NCBI RefSeq assembly: GCF_029962835.1 | Contig: NC_080584.1 | Coordinates: 83,046,862-83,110,861 of the forward strand | Direction: 5' to 3' | Source of the DNA: Magnolia sinica | Taxonomy: Eukaryota > Streptophyta > Magnoliopsida > Magnoliales > Magnoliaceae | Length of the DNA stretch: 64,000 nucleotides | Shown here: positions 12,530 to 23,559 of the stretch, one piece after another | How the letters are laid out: every line of letters begins with the position of its first letter | Position numbering within the stretch: the first letter of the stretch is position 1 | Notes under the pieces: model-generated | Told to the model about the DNA's origin: nothing | The model's input: only the letters and a program-made list of their open reading frames with translations | The model's database searches: none | Program-made: the position numbers and the translations under genes

Positions 12530-12674
12530 CACTACAAGAAAACGTAGCTTAGCCGACGGACGGGGCTACCCTTTGCCGGTGGCCAATTTTAACAACCGCG
12601 GGCAAAGGGTCCCTATAAAAAGAAAAAGAAAAAAACCCTATCTCATTTTCCGTTCTTTCATCTCCAGCCACGCA

Positions 12675-12714
<40 letters not shown>

Positions 12715-13120
12715 CTCTCCCTCTCCACTCACTCAAGCTCTCCCTCTCTACTCGCTCTTCCTCCCTCTCCCTCTCACGTGCTCTCCCTCTCCCTCTCCCT
12801 CTCTCACGCTCTCCCTCTCCCTCTCTCACGCTCTCCCTCTCCCTCTCTCTGCCTCTCCATCTCCCTCTCCCTCTCCGCTCGCTCTGTCTCACTCTCCCTC
12901 TGCCTCTCACTCTCTCTATCCCTATCTCTCTCTCTCAAAACCCTAGTCCTCTCTCTCTCTCTATCTCCTCGGCCCTCTACTGCAATTCGGCCTTCTGCTG
13001 TTCGTGAATCTCAGATTCTCAAGTATGATGTAAGGCTTTTCTGCAATTTAGAATACCTCTTGGGCATATGCATTGACAAATCCCTAATTAGGGATTTGCA
13101 TTGTCGAATCCCTTTTTAGG
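12530..13120 (+). mobile_element. CACTA transposon left end with CT-rich leader
   Basis: It starts CACTACAAGAAAACGTAGC, the classic CACTA (En/Spm) terminus, followed by TTAGCCGACGG and GCCGGTGGCC subterminal words. The inverse of the right end of the MITE at 22,658 shows the same pattern. A TATA-like CCCTATAAAAAG (about 12,611) precedes a 300-bp CT-rich tract, AAAACCCTAGTCC and a TCGGCCCTCTACTGC word shared with 2.3-2.6 kb, then AATCCCTAATTAGGGATTT near 13,080. No matching right end was found within several kb downstream, so the element is truncated or its right end has decayed. No transposase exon is recognised. Confidence 0.65.
12679..12712. repeat. (CT)n tract inside the CACTA end
   Basis: Pure CT units followed by about 250 bp of imperfect CT and CCCTCT repeats. 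Confidence 0.9.
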
Positions 13121-13896
13121 GATTGCTGCTGTTTATTTCATTCACTATCCATTTGTTTGTCATTGATCTAACGATCGTGATCTTCCCAAGTACATTTGCC
13201 CACTTGTACTAACTGATGGTAGAGGAGGACACTAGGGGTCCTACTACAGTGGGCCCCCCGATGAACCTTGCCATCCAGTTTTTGGCCTATGATGGACGAC
13301 CAAAAATAGGATATAACCAACTGTCCATATGCAACTCCTTGAAATCCACTGATTGGATGGCTTGGTTTTTTTGATGGAGGTGATGATTGGCGCAATCACC
13401 CATCCATGGTAGAACCCACCAGATGGTTGATCTGGATCCTCAAAAGTGGGCCCCAGCCAACTGAAATTAGCAGCATAGTATAATGTTGCATTTCTAATCA
13501 TATCATAAGATGTTTAAGCATTTAGTATAATTTCTGGTAAGATCATAATGCTTATATGCTATGGTGATTCTATTACCTCTGCCTTTCTTGTTCTAAATTC
13601 TCTGTATAAATCTCTATTGCATAAATCTCCCATTTCATAGATTTATATCCTCCGATGATGTCCATTCACAGCCTTCTTTATTTGCCTTTCCTTCTCTATT
13701 ATGTTGAGCCTCCATAATTTTTCCCACCTCCATTGGATAATAATTTGACTTAAGCATCACTGTTTGGTTATTTGCAAACAATGAAATACAACTTCAATCA
13801 CATATTGTTCAAGCCAAAGACGTTTCAGGAATTACTCTTGGATAAGGTAATACAGCTTTCCCTCTTTTCAAATGGTGAAATTTGAAGGAACATTTA
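13121..13896. other. Intergenic stretch with dispersed GTGGGCCCC words
   Basis: Around 13,240-13,460 the text has GTGGGCCCC, CCATCC and TTGGATGG words typical of the dispersed family at 23.6 and 30.7 kb. No element ends were defined. Confidence 0.35.
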
Positions 13897-14120
13897 GGTC
13901 CTATTTGGATGCCTAAAAATGAGTTCATCATTATATATTAGAGATCTTGATCTCTAAACTTAATTACTGTTGACATGAACTCACTATGTATTAGAGGTAA
14001 TGATTTTTGCTTATTAAGATTATATTCAATCATTTCCCTTAGAAAGATGCTCTCTAATACATAATTACGATTAACTAAAATGATATGAACTCATTTTTAG
14101 GTGTCTACTGAACAGGCCCC
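13897..14120. mobile_element. MITE with about 30-bp terminal inverted repeats
   Basis: The left end, CCTATTTGGATGCCTAAAAA then TGAGTTCA, is mirrored at the right end as TGAACTCATTTTTAGGTG then an eroded TCTACTGAACAGGCCCC. The interior is AT-rich with TCTCTAATACATAATTA-type words and no coding frame. TAG borders both sides, compatible with a 3-bp target duplication as in PIF/Harbinger-type MITEs. A hAT origin is possible because the outermost bases have decayed. Confidence 0.65.
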
Positions 14121-16572
14121 TAGCTGATTGTCCTACACAAGGTTTGAAATGGCCATATCGGGTATTATATCCTTCACCATTAATATGGGGATGTATGCCC
14201 CATACGGTCTATATAGGTGTCTTGTTCATATGGTTCTGGACAATACCAGCATGTATCAGGTGATATATACTAGTTTCAGATGATACTTTAGACCGTAAAG
14301 AGTGGTTTCCTTTATTTAGAATTACTGCAAGGACACTTATCAAATGGTTATTCGTTTGGGTTAGTTATATCATCAAAGCCATTTTCAACTGAAATATAAG
14401 TTGCTTGTAGCTATTAAAATGTGAGTTACTTCTCCTGATATTACTTTTGGCCTTTGATTTCTTGTTGTTGATACACACCAATTGCCACATTTCATATAAC
14501 AAAAAATTTGGGTTTTTCATGGATGTGGATAAAATGGCAGCTATTGGCCGTGATGCACACGGTCGGTCCCACCACAAACATGCCCTTCTCTAGTAGCATT
14601 TTAGATAGACTCAAGTTAAGCCGTCACAATCAGGATTGAACTTTAGGTGAGTCATAGGTCAAAAATTTACAATGGACCGGTGCCTTTGATTTGGATGGTT
14701 TGAATTGGAGATACACTCATGGCAGTTCACACATATTTCAACCGTTGATTGCATTTGATCATTGATTAATATCTACTAACCTTTAGTCTTCTCTCATGAG
14801 AAAGACAGATGTAGAAAACATGGCAGCAATTAATCATTCGTTGAAATGTGAGCAGGTCGAAAAGGGTCACTCTCTTTCAAGAGTTCTATGCTCTTCTCGT
14901 GCAATGCCAGAGGGTTCACATTCAGATAGAAATGATTTCAATGGGTACTTAGATCCATGGATATCCGAAATGTCCGACCCAATTTAACCGTGAGCTAGAT
15001 TTTGGGCGTGATTGATTAACTGGGTGGGATTCGAGTCCATGTATTTTGCCCGACTACAAATCGGGTTCGGCGTCTAATTGGGCTAATCAAATGAAAGTGG
15101 TAACCTTTAGGCTTAAGGTGGTCCTGGGAAGATATGGGGCCCGCATTGTGTATTTATCACATCCAACCTACCCATCTGATGTGTCCCCTCCGGTTACCTT
15201 AATCACAAAAATCAGCTGGATCCGCAATACCAATGTTAAACAGTCATTGCAATAACATTTCATTGAAGTGAATGTTTATGTCATCTTTACATCTTCATGT
15301 CATGGTGTGCATATTTGGTGTTTTGGTGGTGAAATTTGTGTTCATGGACACATAAGATCTATGTATTGAAATAAATTCAATGGTGGTCCATTGATCAACG
15401 TAAAGTGAAACCTTCCATTAAATACAAAAATAAAAATAAAAATGAGTTAGCAATGACCATCATCACATATTTTGTTATAGTTGTAATTGAATTGATTTTG
15501 TTTAATCAATTTAGCTATGAAAAAATAGTGAAAGAAATGCATATGGACCAAAATCAGCAGTATATTTTACAACGAAGGGAGAAATATTAGTGCTATATAA
15601 GTGTAAAATAAAGAAGGGAAAAAAAAAAAAGGAAAAGCTGCTATGCATAGGAATGTAGACCGTGCCTGCCTCTTTTGGGGAGAACAACTTCATGTGCATG
15701 ATTGATTGATGGGGGACCACGCCTAACTCCAAAATAGAAGGCATGCCACAATACCATGCTAGAGTACTTAGCATTTACAGTTTATTCAAAGTTGTTCTAT
15801 ATGAGAATAAATGAATGAGTTAGGAATAGATAAGAGGGCTAAGATTTAGGATCATTTTAGGTTTACATTTAGATATTTAAAGTTTTTTTATGGGCATGTC
15901 TTTGGGACACGATCTATTCTATGTTATTGCTGGATTAAAAGACCACAAAAATTTCATCTCCATTAGGAGTTTGATTTTACATTTTTTATGTTAGATAAGA
16001 GGGCTAAGATTTAGTATCATTTTTTTTATGGACATTTTACATTTTACTTGTTAGTGTTGAATGCTACCACTTTAAGATGCCTTTGTTTTTTTAGTGAAAG
16101 TCTTGTGGAACAGGTAATTCACTCTTCTTCTTTTTTTTGTTTTCTTTCTTTTTTCAGGAGTGTTTTAGTTTTACAGAAAGAAGAGAAAGGTTAAGAATAG
16201 GTAATTCACCTTTAAGCAGCTTACTGTTTGCTATGGTTGCATCCTTCTTTTTTTTTTCTTTTTTTTTCTTTTTTTTTTGTTGATTCTAATTTTTTTGTAG
16301 TTGATTTGGATTTTTCAGGACATGGATGGATATAATTTGTGCTCGGATTTTGATTATTTTGTAGTTATTTGGATTTTTTTTTCTACTTTTCTGTCGCTTA
16401 TTTTGATTATTTTGTAATATGTAGTAGATATTATTAGATTAATTTATCAAAATAAAATTTGTTTATTCAGTTTAAACACATTTTGTTATTAGTTAGCTAG
16501 ATGATGAATGTCAATTATGATTGATTATGGAATTGTTTAAGTATAGGACAATCAGTTACCCATTATGGGATT
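14121..16572. other. AT-rich intergenic stretch without recognised genes
   Basis: It contains T-rich runs (16,130-16,290) and dispersed GTGGGTCC/GGGGCCC words near 14,560 and 15,135. Short frames show no family resemblance. Confidence 0.4.
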
Positions 16573-16820
16573 GATTTCTTTAGAACAACAGCCAGTTTGG
16601 TAGAAGAGGTAACACCTCTAGCCGTGCTCTCTGAGCAGTATCTCATTTGGAGTCCCCTTTCACGTCGACCCAAGGGTCTTAGCATGGAACTACCAGATCT
16701 GCCCGTTGAGTCTAAAAGAGAGATGCATTGTTTTTTGTTTTTGTTTGTTAGTCTTATTTTATGCTTATACCTATGAAGGCATTTAATTTAATAGATTTGA
16801 TATTGAATTTGGTATGCTTA
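16573..16820 (+). repeat. Dispersed repeat B, copy 2
   Basis: Same orientation and extent as 8855-9103, with scattered substitutions. The final part, GATTTGATATTGAATTTG, is repeated once more within the next 50 bases. Confidence 0.75.
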
Positions 16821-16944
16821 CAAGTTAAGTTGCAAGTTATTAATTTAATGGATTTGATATTGAATTTGTTATTAGTTAGTTAGATGATGAATGTCAATTA
16901 CGATTGATTATGAAATTGTTTAAGTATAGGACAATCAGTTGGCC

Positions 16945-17011
16945 ATTTGAGAATTTCTATGTGGCCAAGCATAGATATAATGTGCTTTTGGAGGCATAGA
17001 AATTCTCAAAT
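16945..17011. repeat. Short inverted repeat (17-bp arms)
   Basis: ATTTGAGAATTTCTATG (from 16,945) is exactly inverted at 16,995-17,011 with a 33-bp loop. It may be the remnant of a small foldback element. Confidence 0.7.
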
Positions 17012-18143
17012 TGTCCCACGTTTGGACAATTTTATTTAGGTCATATCAAAGGATGGCTACTACACAAGCACGTATATTATACATCAGTTAACTACCTTAA
17101 AATACGTAGTCTTATCCGGACCATATAGATATAGGGGATATAACCATTCGGTGCATCATTTTGCACTAAAAGAAGGTTTTTCTTACCCTCCAGAAAGCCC
17201 CGTTGCAAATAGTGACCCATTGATGTTAGGAAACTGATCACCGGATCCTATCTGAATATCTAGCCGCCTAAAAGAGCTCCTACACTGATGCTTCATTCGA
17301 GAAATTTCATTTGGCAATCTAGTTGTTGTTTGTATCACTGTCAAATCTCAAGATGAGTATTTATTTCTTTCCTCCAACAATTTCAAAACCAATGATAAAA
17401 GCTTAAAAGGAAAAAAGAAATTGCAAATGAAAGAGAACTGTTACAGCAATGTTCACCATTTAATTTCTCAAGTTGCATTTGGATGACCAAGTAAACTGAA
17501 TTGCAAATCTGTCAACCAAACAAGTTTTTCTCGTTATTATAAATCTGTCAACCAAACGGCATGTTTACAGGTTTCCGGATTTGTGACTCTCAATTTTCAA
17601 GATGAACTAAGATGAACTGATTGTGAGTTCTCAGGGAACAAAACTCTACATGTTGCAGCATGAAAGTATAACTGATTGCCAGCTATGAAACAAATATCGA
17701 CATGAACATGTGCATCAACATGGCTGAACATGTCTGGGAACATTTTAAAACTTTTTTTTTCAAAAAAGTGAAAATTTTCTTATTTTTTAATACTGTTTTT
17801 GGATATTTCATACAAGAAATGTTCTATTTACTTTTTATATAATTAAATACATTTCAGCAGACATGTCTTGACTAATAAGACAGCAAGCCCACTTATTTTA
17901 TATACATATATGGGAATGCAACATATTTGTATTTGTGGTTACATGTACTTCATGTGAACCAAGCAAAGCTCCTGGGATTAACATCATGCCAAACTCTTCA
18001 ATGCAAGTTCCAGCTCATAGATAAGCAAACATGTATTGGAAACACAAGTCAAAATAAACTAACATTGCCCGCCAATGAACAGGAATTTTCTGAATTAAAC
18101 ATAATGGAGTAATCATTACAAATGAGAACTGCTCTTTGGCAGA
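17012..18143. other. Unassigned AT-rich intergenic stretch
   Basis: No exon, RNA gene or repeat end recognised. Confidence 0.4.
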
Positions 18144-18197
18144 TTTGTGCTAGTAAAAGTATGAAATACAATATACAGGTCACCTAGAACTTCAATT
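18144..18197 (+). repeat. 54-bp direct repeat, left copy
   Basis: TTTGTGCTAGTAAAAGTATG and the following 34 bases recur at 19,898-19,951 with one difference. The pair brackets 1.7 kb that includes the synergin-like fragment. Confidence 0.85.
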
Positions 18198-18821
18198 TGT
18201 ATAGAGTAGTCCCATTGCGCTCTAGCATGCCAAACAATGTCTAGGTAAAAGAGAACATGGCAGTGAATGGGTTACCTCCCAGTCCCAATTGCTTAATGGG
18301 TCCCATAAATGAGACCTAGATGTATTAACATTGGGTTGGATTCATCAGGTACCCATTGACAGCCACATACTAGGTGCAAAAACTCTCTTGATTGTACTCA
18401 TGTCTGGTCTTCTCTAAGCCCAACCATGAAGATGTTTGCATAGGTCCCTTTGGCGAGCAATCTCAATTCGCAGACCCCAGCACTGATTTCTGAGTAGGAA
18501 GCTTCTTCAGCCATTGGATGAGGGAAACCCATTTGGATGTAGATGCTATTGTCCTTGTACATCTATTTGTATCCAATTATCTACTTCAGTAGTGATGCGA
18601 TATTGTTTTCCTCAAAAAACTTGCAGTTCTTATACATTAAACTTCAAACCCATGCCAAATGAAATTTCATTGTATATACAATGCCTGGTTTTATCCACAA
18701 CTTCCAACTCCAATCAAATTGGATAAAGAAAACCTATTTGTTGCTTTCAAGAGCTCTTTGTAAGAAACCTTTAAATGGGGGCATCGAGAGAAGACGTGCT
18801 TTTAGTGTTGGGATGTACTCT

Positions 18822-18962
18822 GGTTTAGTGCTGGGATGTACTCTTAAGTAGCTCTTGCTTCATCCTTGGTTATTTCTGGTTTAGTGCTGGGATGTACTCT
18901 TAACTAGCTCTTGCTTCATCCTTGATTATTCCCAGTTTAGTGCTGGGATGTACTCTTAACTC
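18822..18962 (+). repeat. 56-bp minisatellite, about 2.5 units
   Basis: The units start GTTTAGTGCTGGGATGTACT and continue CTTAA.TAGCTCTTGCTTCATCC. Two full units and one partial unit lie head to tail, with a further partial start at 18,808. Confidence 0.85.
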
Positions 18963-19090
18963 TTCACATTTTAAAAAAAAAAATGTACCACCTACTTTTT
19001 ATTTACTACTGAAGTTTGCCTGTAGTCTTGTGGCACATGCATTGTAAGAACGCTAGCTATATTTGATAATTCAGTAATTTTTAGTTGCAG

Positions 19091-19728
19091 GGCATTGAAG
19101 AAATATTGGAGCATAGTCAAGGAACCACTCCATATACTTTTAGCAATGGAAAACCGGATTATGGTGATATGTTTAACGCCCAAGAGGGGTTTTTTCATGG
19201 ACTCACCACCTCTGTTTCAATGGCATCAATTCTGGTTGGAGCAGTGCTTTTAGTGATCTTATTTCAGAGCTGTACAGTCAAGCTGAGCAGATATCCACTG
19301 TAAATTCTACTCGACAACCCATTGCAAATGAATTTAGTTCAACTCAGTTGGGCCTGAATTCAGATTTAGTAAATGGTGATGATGATTTGGATGAAAATGA
19401 CTGGGAATTCAAGGATGCCTTCTCAGAAGGCACAGTTGGAAATGGGAATCCTGAATTTGAGATTGTAGATGCACATCAAAACTTTTCTGCTGAACTAAAG
19501 CTAAAGAATTTTGTAGGTTTCTACTCTAGATTGAAAGACGAAGCACGATTTTTCATACTTGACCATCATGATGATCTCAAGGTGAGTCCAAATTCATTGT
19601 TAAGATCTATCTTTATCATTTCATAGAGCTGAAAGAAATTGAATGGTGGTAGGTGTTAGAAAGCCAAGAAGGATGCTGCTCTTTCTAGTGATGAAGTAAA
19701 GGTTATGGCCTTTGATGAGGAAATTCAG
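19091..19728 (+). pseudogene. Synergin-gamma-like protein, two-exon fragment
   Basis: Exon 1 (19091-19581) is bounded by TTGCAG and GTGAG. It first reads GIEEILEHSQGTTPYTFSNG to GLTTSVSMAS. After a change of frame near 19,225 it reads SDLISELYSQAEQISTVNST to YSRLKDEARFFILDHHDDLK. Exon 2 (19653-19728) reads AKKDAALSSDEVKVMAFDEE then IQ, with donor GTGTGT. I recognise this as the acidic WEFKDAFSE plus YSRLK...AA(L)S region of a plant protein often labelled synergin-gamma-like or dentin-sialophosphoprotein-like, whose role (membrane traffic) is uncertain. The frame change and the missing rest of the gene make it a pseudogene fragment. The family name is less certain than the exon structure. Confidence 0.55.
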
Positions 19729-19770
19729 GTGTGTAGTTTCATCAAATTAGCTTGGTCTTTTCCTTTGGAA

Positions 19771-19776
<6 letters not shown>

Positions 19777-19804
<28 letters not shown>
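19777..19804. repeat. (TG)n microsatellite
   Basis: About 14 TG units in the intron-like sequence after the synergin-like fragment. Confidence 0.95.
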
Positions 19805-19807
<3 letters not shown>

Positions 19808-19897
19808 CGACATGTTTGCCTGTGTCCTATATGTTCCAGTTCACTTTTGGGGGTGTGGTATTTCTTCCTTAGGATGCTTCAGTTTAGTAATTCCAGG

Positions 19898-19951
19898 TTT
19901 GTGCTAGTAAAAGTATGAAATACAATATACAGGTTACCTAGAACTTCAATT
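19898..19951 (+). repeat. 54-bp direct repeat, right copy
   Basis: Partner of 18,144-18,197. Confidence 0.85.
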
Positions 19952-20308
19952 ATTTTACTTGGGCTAATGATGGTTAATCATCTACATTGTTGGAGCTATT
20001 TCTGTAGCCTACTTGTGCTGCTGTCTTCAATGTCACCTAGTTGTCGTATACCCGGTTGTTTAGTACATAAGGCTGTGATCTGGAGTTGAGTATCAGTTGT
20101 TTACTAATGGGATCTATTTTGGGTAGGATACAGATTAAAAGGTTGTGAATTAAATGAGTTTCTGTTAGGAAGCATAGTGCTAGTATTTTAAGTCAGATAT
20201 GGACCAGAATCGGTTCCCAGAGTTATCTGTGTACATCATCCAACTGGATTCAATTAGCTTGAGGAGAGGCTCCTAATCTGCTTTAATTTGACATTTGTTC
20301 CGTTTCAG

Positions 20309-20670
20309 GCTTTCAGCCAAAGGAGATATATGTGGATGATGAGGCCAAGTTGACCCTGCATTGTCTCATACAGGTACTGGATGTTTCTGAAATGTGCATT
20401 GAGTTCTCTTATTACCTTCTGTTTTCTTGTCTTTTTGTTAATTGCTCCGCACTTCTTTTCTGACCATTTTATTAATTTTCTGAAGCACTGCATTAAACTG
20501 AGCGAGTTGGAGAAAAAACGCAAGTTGAATGACCTCCTAGATGCATCGGATTTTAATTAAGTCGTTATTTTCGTTAAAAGTGGGAGCAGAGCAGCTGAGC
20601 TGAACAAGCTACTCGTGGAGTGTAATTTCCCATCTATCTGCATCCATTCTGGAATGTCCCAGGAGGAAAG
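20309..20670 (+). pseudogene. DEAD-box RNA helicase UAP56/SUB2, two-exon fragment
   Basis: Exon 1 (20309-20373; CAG before, GTACTG after) reads FQPKEIYVDDEAKLTLHCLI then Q. Exon 2 (20486-20670) reads HCIKLSELEKKRKLNDLLDA, SDFN, a stop, then [20 protein letters not shown] to HSGMSQEE. This is the linker and start of the second RecA domain of UAP56 (plant RH15/RH56), the nuclear mRNA splicing and export helicase. TAA at 20558-20560 replaces a Gln codon. The next expected exon (the RYKGFKEG region) is absent. Introns are kept. About 80 of about 430 residues remain, so it is a non-functional DNA-copied fragment. Confidence 0.9.
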
Positions 20671-21509
20671 GTTGGTAAACGTCTTTGGGCTACACATTGA
20701 TTTGCTTGCAAGTGCTTTATTTTGTACCTGCGCAGGTCCTCACATTTTCTCTGATTTGGAAGGTCAACACTTTGTTCAGTTGCACTGTTGTAGTGAATTG
20801 TAATAATGAGTTCAATCAAGTGCAAATTGACTAAATTGCAATTACCTTAGTATTCTGTGGCGGTCTGAGTTAACTCTGTGGTTCACATGCAGTTTCCAAG
20901 TGCCCGCACATCATCAATCACACTTGGACAGAGTATTAAAGCATTTCTCTTGCTACAATACATCCCAATGCATGACAATAGGTGCACGGGACTTTCACCG
21001 TTGGATAGGAGTCCCTTTGAATGACCCAAGCCATTTATGTGGTGGGCCTCACAATCGATAAGGATACCTAAAAATAATCTCACATTTAAATATTTCATCT
21101 CTATGATTGTTTAAAGATTAAAGAGACTTGGCATTTGTAAAGAAAAAGAGCAAGATGATCAAAGGGTTAAAATAGTTCAATTTTAATTTTTAATTTTTAT
21201 CTTCATTAATATTCAGGCCCATCATAAAAACACTTTAGTTCATTGAAAGATGACCCAGGTTGCTTAGATGAGCCACACAATATGAAATCATGTAATTTTA
21301 TGCCCAAAATATCCAAAAGCATCTGATGGGGATTACTTAGAGTTTTGAAATGACTTGAAATTTAGTACAACCCCTTTTTCATGTGAGACACACATAATGG
21401 ATGCATTATGTCTCAACAACATCTAACTAGGAAGGTTTCAATGGGTGGGCATCCACTCTTACCTATTGTCTATAGTGTGACCCACCTAATGTATGGATTG
21501 GCCTGAACA
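20671..21509. other. Unassigned intergenic stretch
   Basis: Scattered dispersed-repeat words such as GGTGGGCCTCACAATC near 21,040. No gene recognised. Confidence 0.4.
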
Positions 21510-21738
21510 CCACAGATAACTAGAGTGAATGCCCACCCATTTAAACCTTTCTCATTGTTTGGAGGCCCAATTGAGATGTGGTTCAAACATCTAACTCTTA
21601 GATGGTGGGCCGTGGGCCTGATTTCTAGGCCCATGGCCCACCATCTAAGAGTTAGATGTTTGAACCACATCTCAATTGGGCCTATAAACAATGAGAAAGG
21701 TTTAAATGGGTGGGCATTCACTCTAGTTATCTGTGGTG
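21510..21738. repeat. Long near-perfect hairpin, 110-bp arms
   Basis: The left arm (21,510-21,619) starts CACCACAGATAACTAGAGTG and the right arm (21,627-21,738) ends with its inverse. The mismatches are few and the loop is 7 bases. Both strands therefore encode the same short frame, which is not a gene. The structure fits a foldback MITE. If transcribed it would give a long double-stranded stem able to feed small-RNA production. Confidence 0.9.
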
Positions 21739-21988
21739 TGGCTTGCTTAAGTCACAGATTAGCCTAATTTTTAGGCCCATGGCTCACCATGGAAAGGTAT
21801 ATCTAATTGATAGTGTGAATGTCCATCACATGTTACTGTGAAGCTCATGATGCTCAACCTTGTGGGAAGTTCTCATAAAGTCAACCTCATAGAACGTTTT
21901 TTTCCATACATGTGTGTTTTTATTTATCCTTAAATTATTTGCTCAACAAATTGAATTGATTAATACAAGTTGATTTTCGATGACGATG
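21739..21988. other. Flank of the hairpin
   Basis: It contains GGCCCATGGCTCACCATGG near 21,775, echoing the hairpin centre. Nothing else recognised. Confidence 0.35.
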
Positions 21989-21991
21989 GCA

Positions 21992-22453
21992 CACTACAAC
22001 AAAAGAGGCCTTTAGCCACAGTTCAAAACTGTAACTAAAAAGGATAAAACTGAAGCTAAAGCTTTTAGCCTCATATTGGATTATATTTTCTCTATTTACT
22101 ATGCTAGACTGAGTTACTAATGCAGATTTGGAAGTTTGAGAAATGTTCCAATGCTCTCAGAGCACTGTCTATACTGAAATGTAATGAGAGTAGCTTTTGG
22201 ACATTTTTTGCCCACCTGCATCAAGCTGATCCTTCATCATTGATGGCAACCTTTGACTGACAGAATATCTGCTTGAGTTATATCCAGTAAAATCCACATT
22301 TACATATCAGAGTTCTGATAACGAACACTAGATGCTTCTAAACGAAGATAGATGGTCGATTGAGAGAGGGAAAAGGAGAAATAGAGAGAGAGGGTCGATT
22401 GAGAAAGGGATAGTAGAGGTGGAGATGGCGATGGCTGTCGCTGCATCTAAAGG

Positions 22454-22494
<41 letters not shown>

Positions 22495-22658
22495 GACGGA
22501 GAGAGAGTTAGAGAGAGAGCGTCGGGAGAGGGGAGAAAAAAGGGTTAGGGCTTTTGATACGTACGGTATTTATACCCGATCACTGACAGACGCCCCATTT
22601 TAATTAGCGCCGGTAAACTAGCCACGCATATCGTCGGCTAAGCTTGCTTTTGTTGTAA
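21992..22658 (-). mobile_element. CACTA-type MITE, 667 bp
   Basis: The left end is CACTACAACAAAAGAGGCC. The right end, inverted, is TTACAACAAAAGCAAGC then TTAGCCGACG, the same subterminal word as the CACTA end at 12,530. GCA borders both sides (21,989-21,991 and 22,659-22,661), a 3-bp target duplication as expected. Read on the minus strand, the right end has GGGTATAAATACC about 85 bp in, followed by AGCCCTAACCC and a CT-rich tract, a promoter-and-leader look shared with 12.6-12.95 kb. No transposase is present, so it is non-autonomous. Confidence 0.75.
22456..22490. repeat. (GA)n tract in the CACTA MITE
   Basis: Pure GA units; on the minus strand this is the CT-rich leader. Confidence 0.9.
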
Positions 22659-22661
22659 GCA

Positions 22662-23119
22662 TCAAGCCCATTCGAGCAGATTGGAAACTACTACTCTACC
22701 AGGTTTCTTCCCCAATATACTGGACGGAAAGTTATCTTACACCCTTATGCTACATTGGTGGATGTAGTTGCATTTAGTTGGGAAATGCCCCACGCACATG
22801 TGGGCTTAGGAAACCTCACCCCACAACTTATCCCTTGGTTCAATAATCAGGTCAGATACAAATCAAGTAAGCCAATAGTATATGGATAGAATGGGTAGTG
22901 AGCACTTAGCATACATGTATGGCACGTTTGATGAGAAGATGTTCTGAATTTTGTGCAAGGGAAGCTATATAGTGGCCCTCACTGGATGAGCAAGCAAATA
23001 GAATCTAGGACCCTCTATGGACTCGTTCATCTTACCTGTGTGCCACATTGGCACATGTGGGAGGCACTTATGTGACTGTGCTAGACATGCGTGTGGGATA
23101 AAGGATAGAAAAAAGTGAT
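22662..23119. other. Unassigned intergenic stretch
   Basis: Nothing recognised between the CACTA MITE and the LINE. Confidence 0.4.
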
Positions 23120-23136
23120 AAAACAAATACAATTTC

Positions 23137-23410
23137 TTTTTCTTTTTTCTTTTTTGAAACGATTAATTTATTCCGAAAAGGCTAGGGGCCGAAAAAGCAG
23201 AAAACATAGAAACAAAAGAGAGAGAGTGAAAAATTATATACAAGCAGTTCAGCCAACAGAGAGCTGAGACAATGCTAAGGAGTCAGCAACCCAATCCTTC
23301 ACACGATCAGCGGCTGGCTTGCAGACCTTTGATACATTACAGGACCTACTACTGAAGCACTGCTGGTTCCTTTCGGACCATACTGACCTCAAGTAGAGGA
23401 CCATATTGAA
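23137..23410 (-). mobile_element. LINE 3' end, 5'-truncated insertion
   Basis: Read on the minus strand, the segment ends with AATAAATTAATCGTTTC and an A-rich tail of about 20 bases. Its start gives a frame like the C-terminus of plant L1 ORF2 (WSERNQQCF, RVKDWVADSLALSQLS). It is bordered by a 17-bp target duplication with one mismatch, AAAACAAATACAATTTC at 23,120-23,136 and AAAACAAATGCAATTTC at 23,411-23,427. This is a typical 5'-truncated LINE insertion. Length is 274 bp against about 5-6 kb for a full element. Confidence 0.8.
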
Positions 23411-23559
23411 AAAACAAATGCAATTTCAGCTTCCCAAAAGAAAGAAAACACATTTCCATGTCCTCAAGTAGAGGATTCAGAGATTATCATTGTAAGCCTT
23501 AGTTTAGATGTAATATAAACCAAAAATCACCATTATTTGATTACCTGACGATCAGAGGA

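Noticed and set aside
12573-13007. 144-codon Ser/Leu/Pro-rich frame
   Set aside because: It comes from the CT-rich tract of the CACTA end. Its opposite strand gives an equally long Arg/Glu frame, showing it is composition, not coding.
21470-21767. Two overlapping frames of about 80 codons with the same protein on opposite strands
   Set aside because: This is the automatic result of the 110-bp-arm hairpin, not two genes.
12530-22658. A single 10-kb CACTA element from 12,530 to 22,658 carrying the synergin and UAP56 fragments
   Set aside because: The right end at 22,658 pairs better with the left end at 21,992 (shared TACAACAAAAG and GCA duplication on both sides). The large-element reading lacks a matching target duplication.
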